NCBI GenBank assembly: GCA_025455535.1
Contig: JALOMM010000075.1
Location: 1 to 6,875 of the forward strand
Direction of reading: 5' to 3'
DNA from: Bacteroidales bacterium
Lineage (GTDB): Bacteria; Bacteroidota; Bacteroidia; Bacteroidales; VadinHA17
DNA length: 6,875 nt
The stretch's first letter is position 1, and every line of letters begins with the position of its first letter. Below are positions 6,825 to 6,875 of the stretch, in pieces. A program made the position numbers and the translations under genes. The notes under the pieces were generated by a model that saw nothing but the letters and a program-made list of their open reading frames with translations, had not been told where the DNA came from and ran no database searches.

Positions 6825-6875
6825 ATGATGATCATACACAGGGGATACAGCGATCTCAGGCTTAACAGGCCTGTT
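6825..6875 (+). CDS. ribF: Probable ribF start: bifunctional riboflavin kinase/FAD synthetase, partial (continues beyond window)
   Basis: Seventeen codons on the plus strand run from the ATG at 6825 to the window edge and translate as MMIIHRGYSDLRLNRPV. The pattern of HRGY, a few residues, L-x-L and then PV matches the N-terminus of Bacteroidota RibF proteins, where a VTLGIFDGVHxGH nucleotidyl-transfer motif normally follows at once. That motif would lie outside the window, so the call rests on a short stretch. RibF phosphorylates riboflavin to FMN and adenylylates FMN to FAD in the cytoplasm. The second ATG at 6828 is an equally possible start. The gene is divergent from the receptor operon, and nothing suggests a functional link beyond the shared spacer. 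Confidence 0.5.
   Translation, partial: MMIIHRGYSDLRLNRPV

Noticed and set aside
6780..6875. A 31-codon minus-strand open frame entering from the right edge, possibly the C-terminus of an upstream gene.
   Set aside because: The opposite strand over the same bases gives a RibF-like N-terminus, a better explanation; the minus frame has no recognisable motif.
6864..6875. The perfect 12-nt palindrome AACAGGCCTGTT at the right edge.
   Set aside because: It falls in the probable ribF codons and is cut by the window end, so neither its extent nor a role can be judged.

Overview
The window reads as chromosomal DNA of a Bacteroidota bacterium (Bacteroidales- or Cytophagales-like). The evidence is a TonB-dependent receptor of the type with a fused N-terminal carboxypeptidase-regulatory-like domain, a DUF4249 lipoprotein (a family essentially restricted to this phylum), a large MG2-type envelope protein, and start codons in A/T-rich contexts without strong Shine-Dalgarno sequences. 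Base composition looks even throughout. I see no mobile element, CRISPR array, tRNA or rRNA.

Layout. Almost everything lies on the minus strand in one tightly packed transcription unit read from right to left: (1) a 219-residue exported protein of unknown function (6632-5973); (2) a TonB-dependent outer-membrane receptor with STN-like, carboxypeptidase-regulatory-like, plug and beta-barrel regions (preferred start 5968, end 3227); (3) a DUF4249 lipoprotein (3227-2034); (4) a large exported MG2-type protein with a plug-like C-terminal region, cut off by the left edge (2050 to beyond 1). The junctions are 4 nt apart, a 1-nt TAATG overlap and a 17-nt overlap, so the genes are probably co-transcribed and translationally coupled. 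At the right edge, divergently on the plus strand, are the first 17 codons of what looks like ribF (riboflavin kinase/FAD synthetase). The 192-nt divergent spacer carries a near-perfect 18-nt palindrome that could be an operator.

How the genes may work together (inference). The receptor supplies a gated outer-membrane barrel. The DUF4249 lipoprotein is the likely lid-like or accessory partner, in the position SusD holds beside SusC. The MG2-type protein and the small exported protein would be periplasmic or surface partners. The substrate cannot be read from the sequence: there are no glycosidases, peptidases, siderophore genes, or sigma/anti-sigma pair in the window. The families are each known but functionally obscure, so the conserved four-gene set is the main item of interest.
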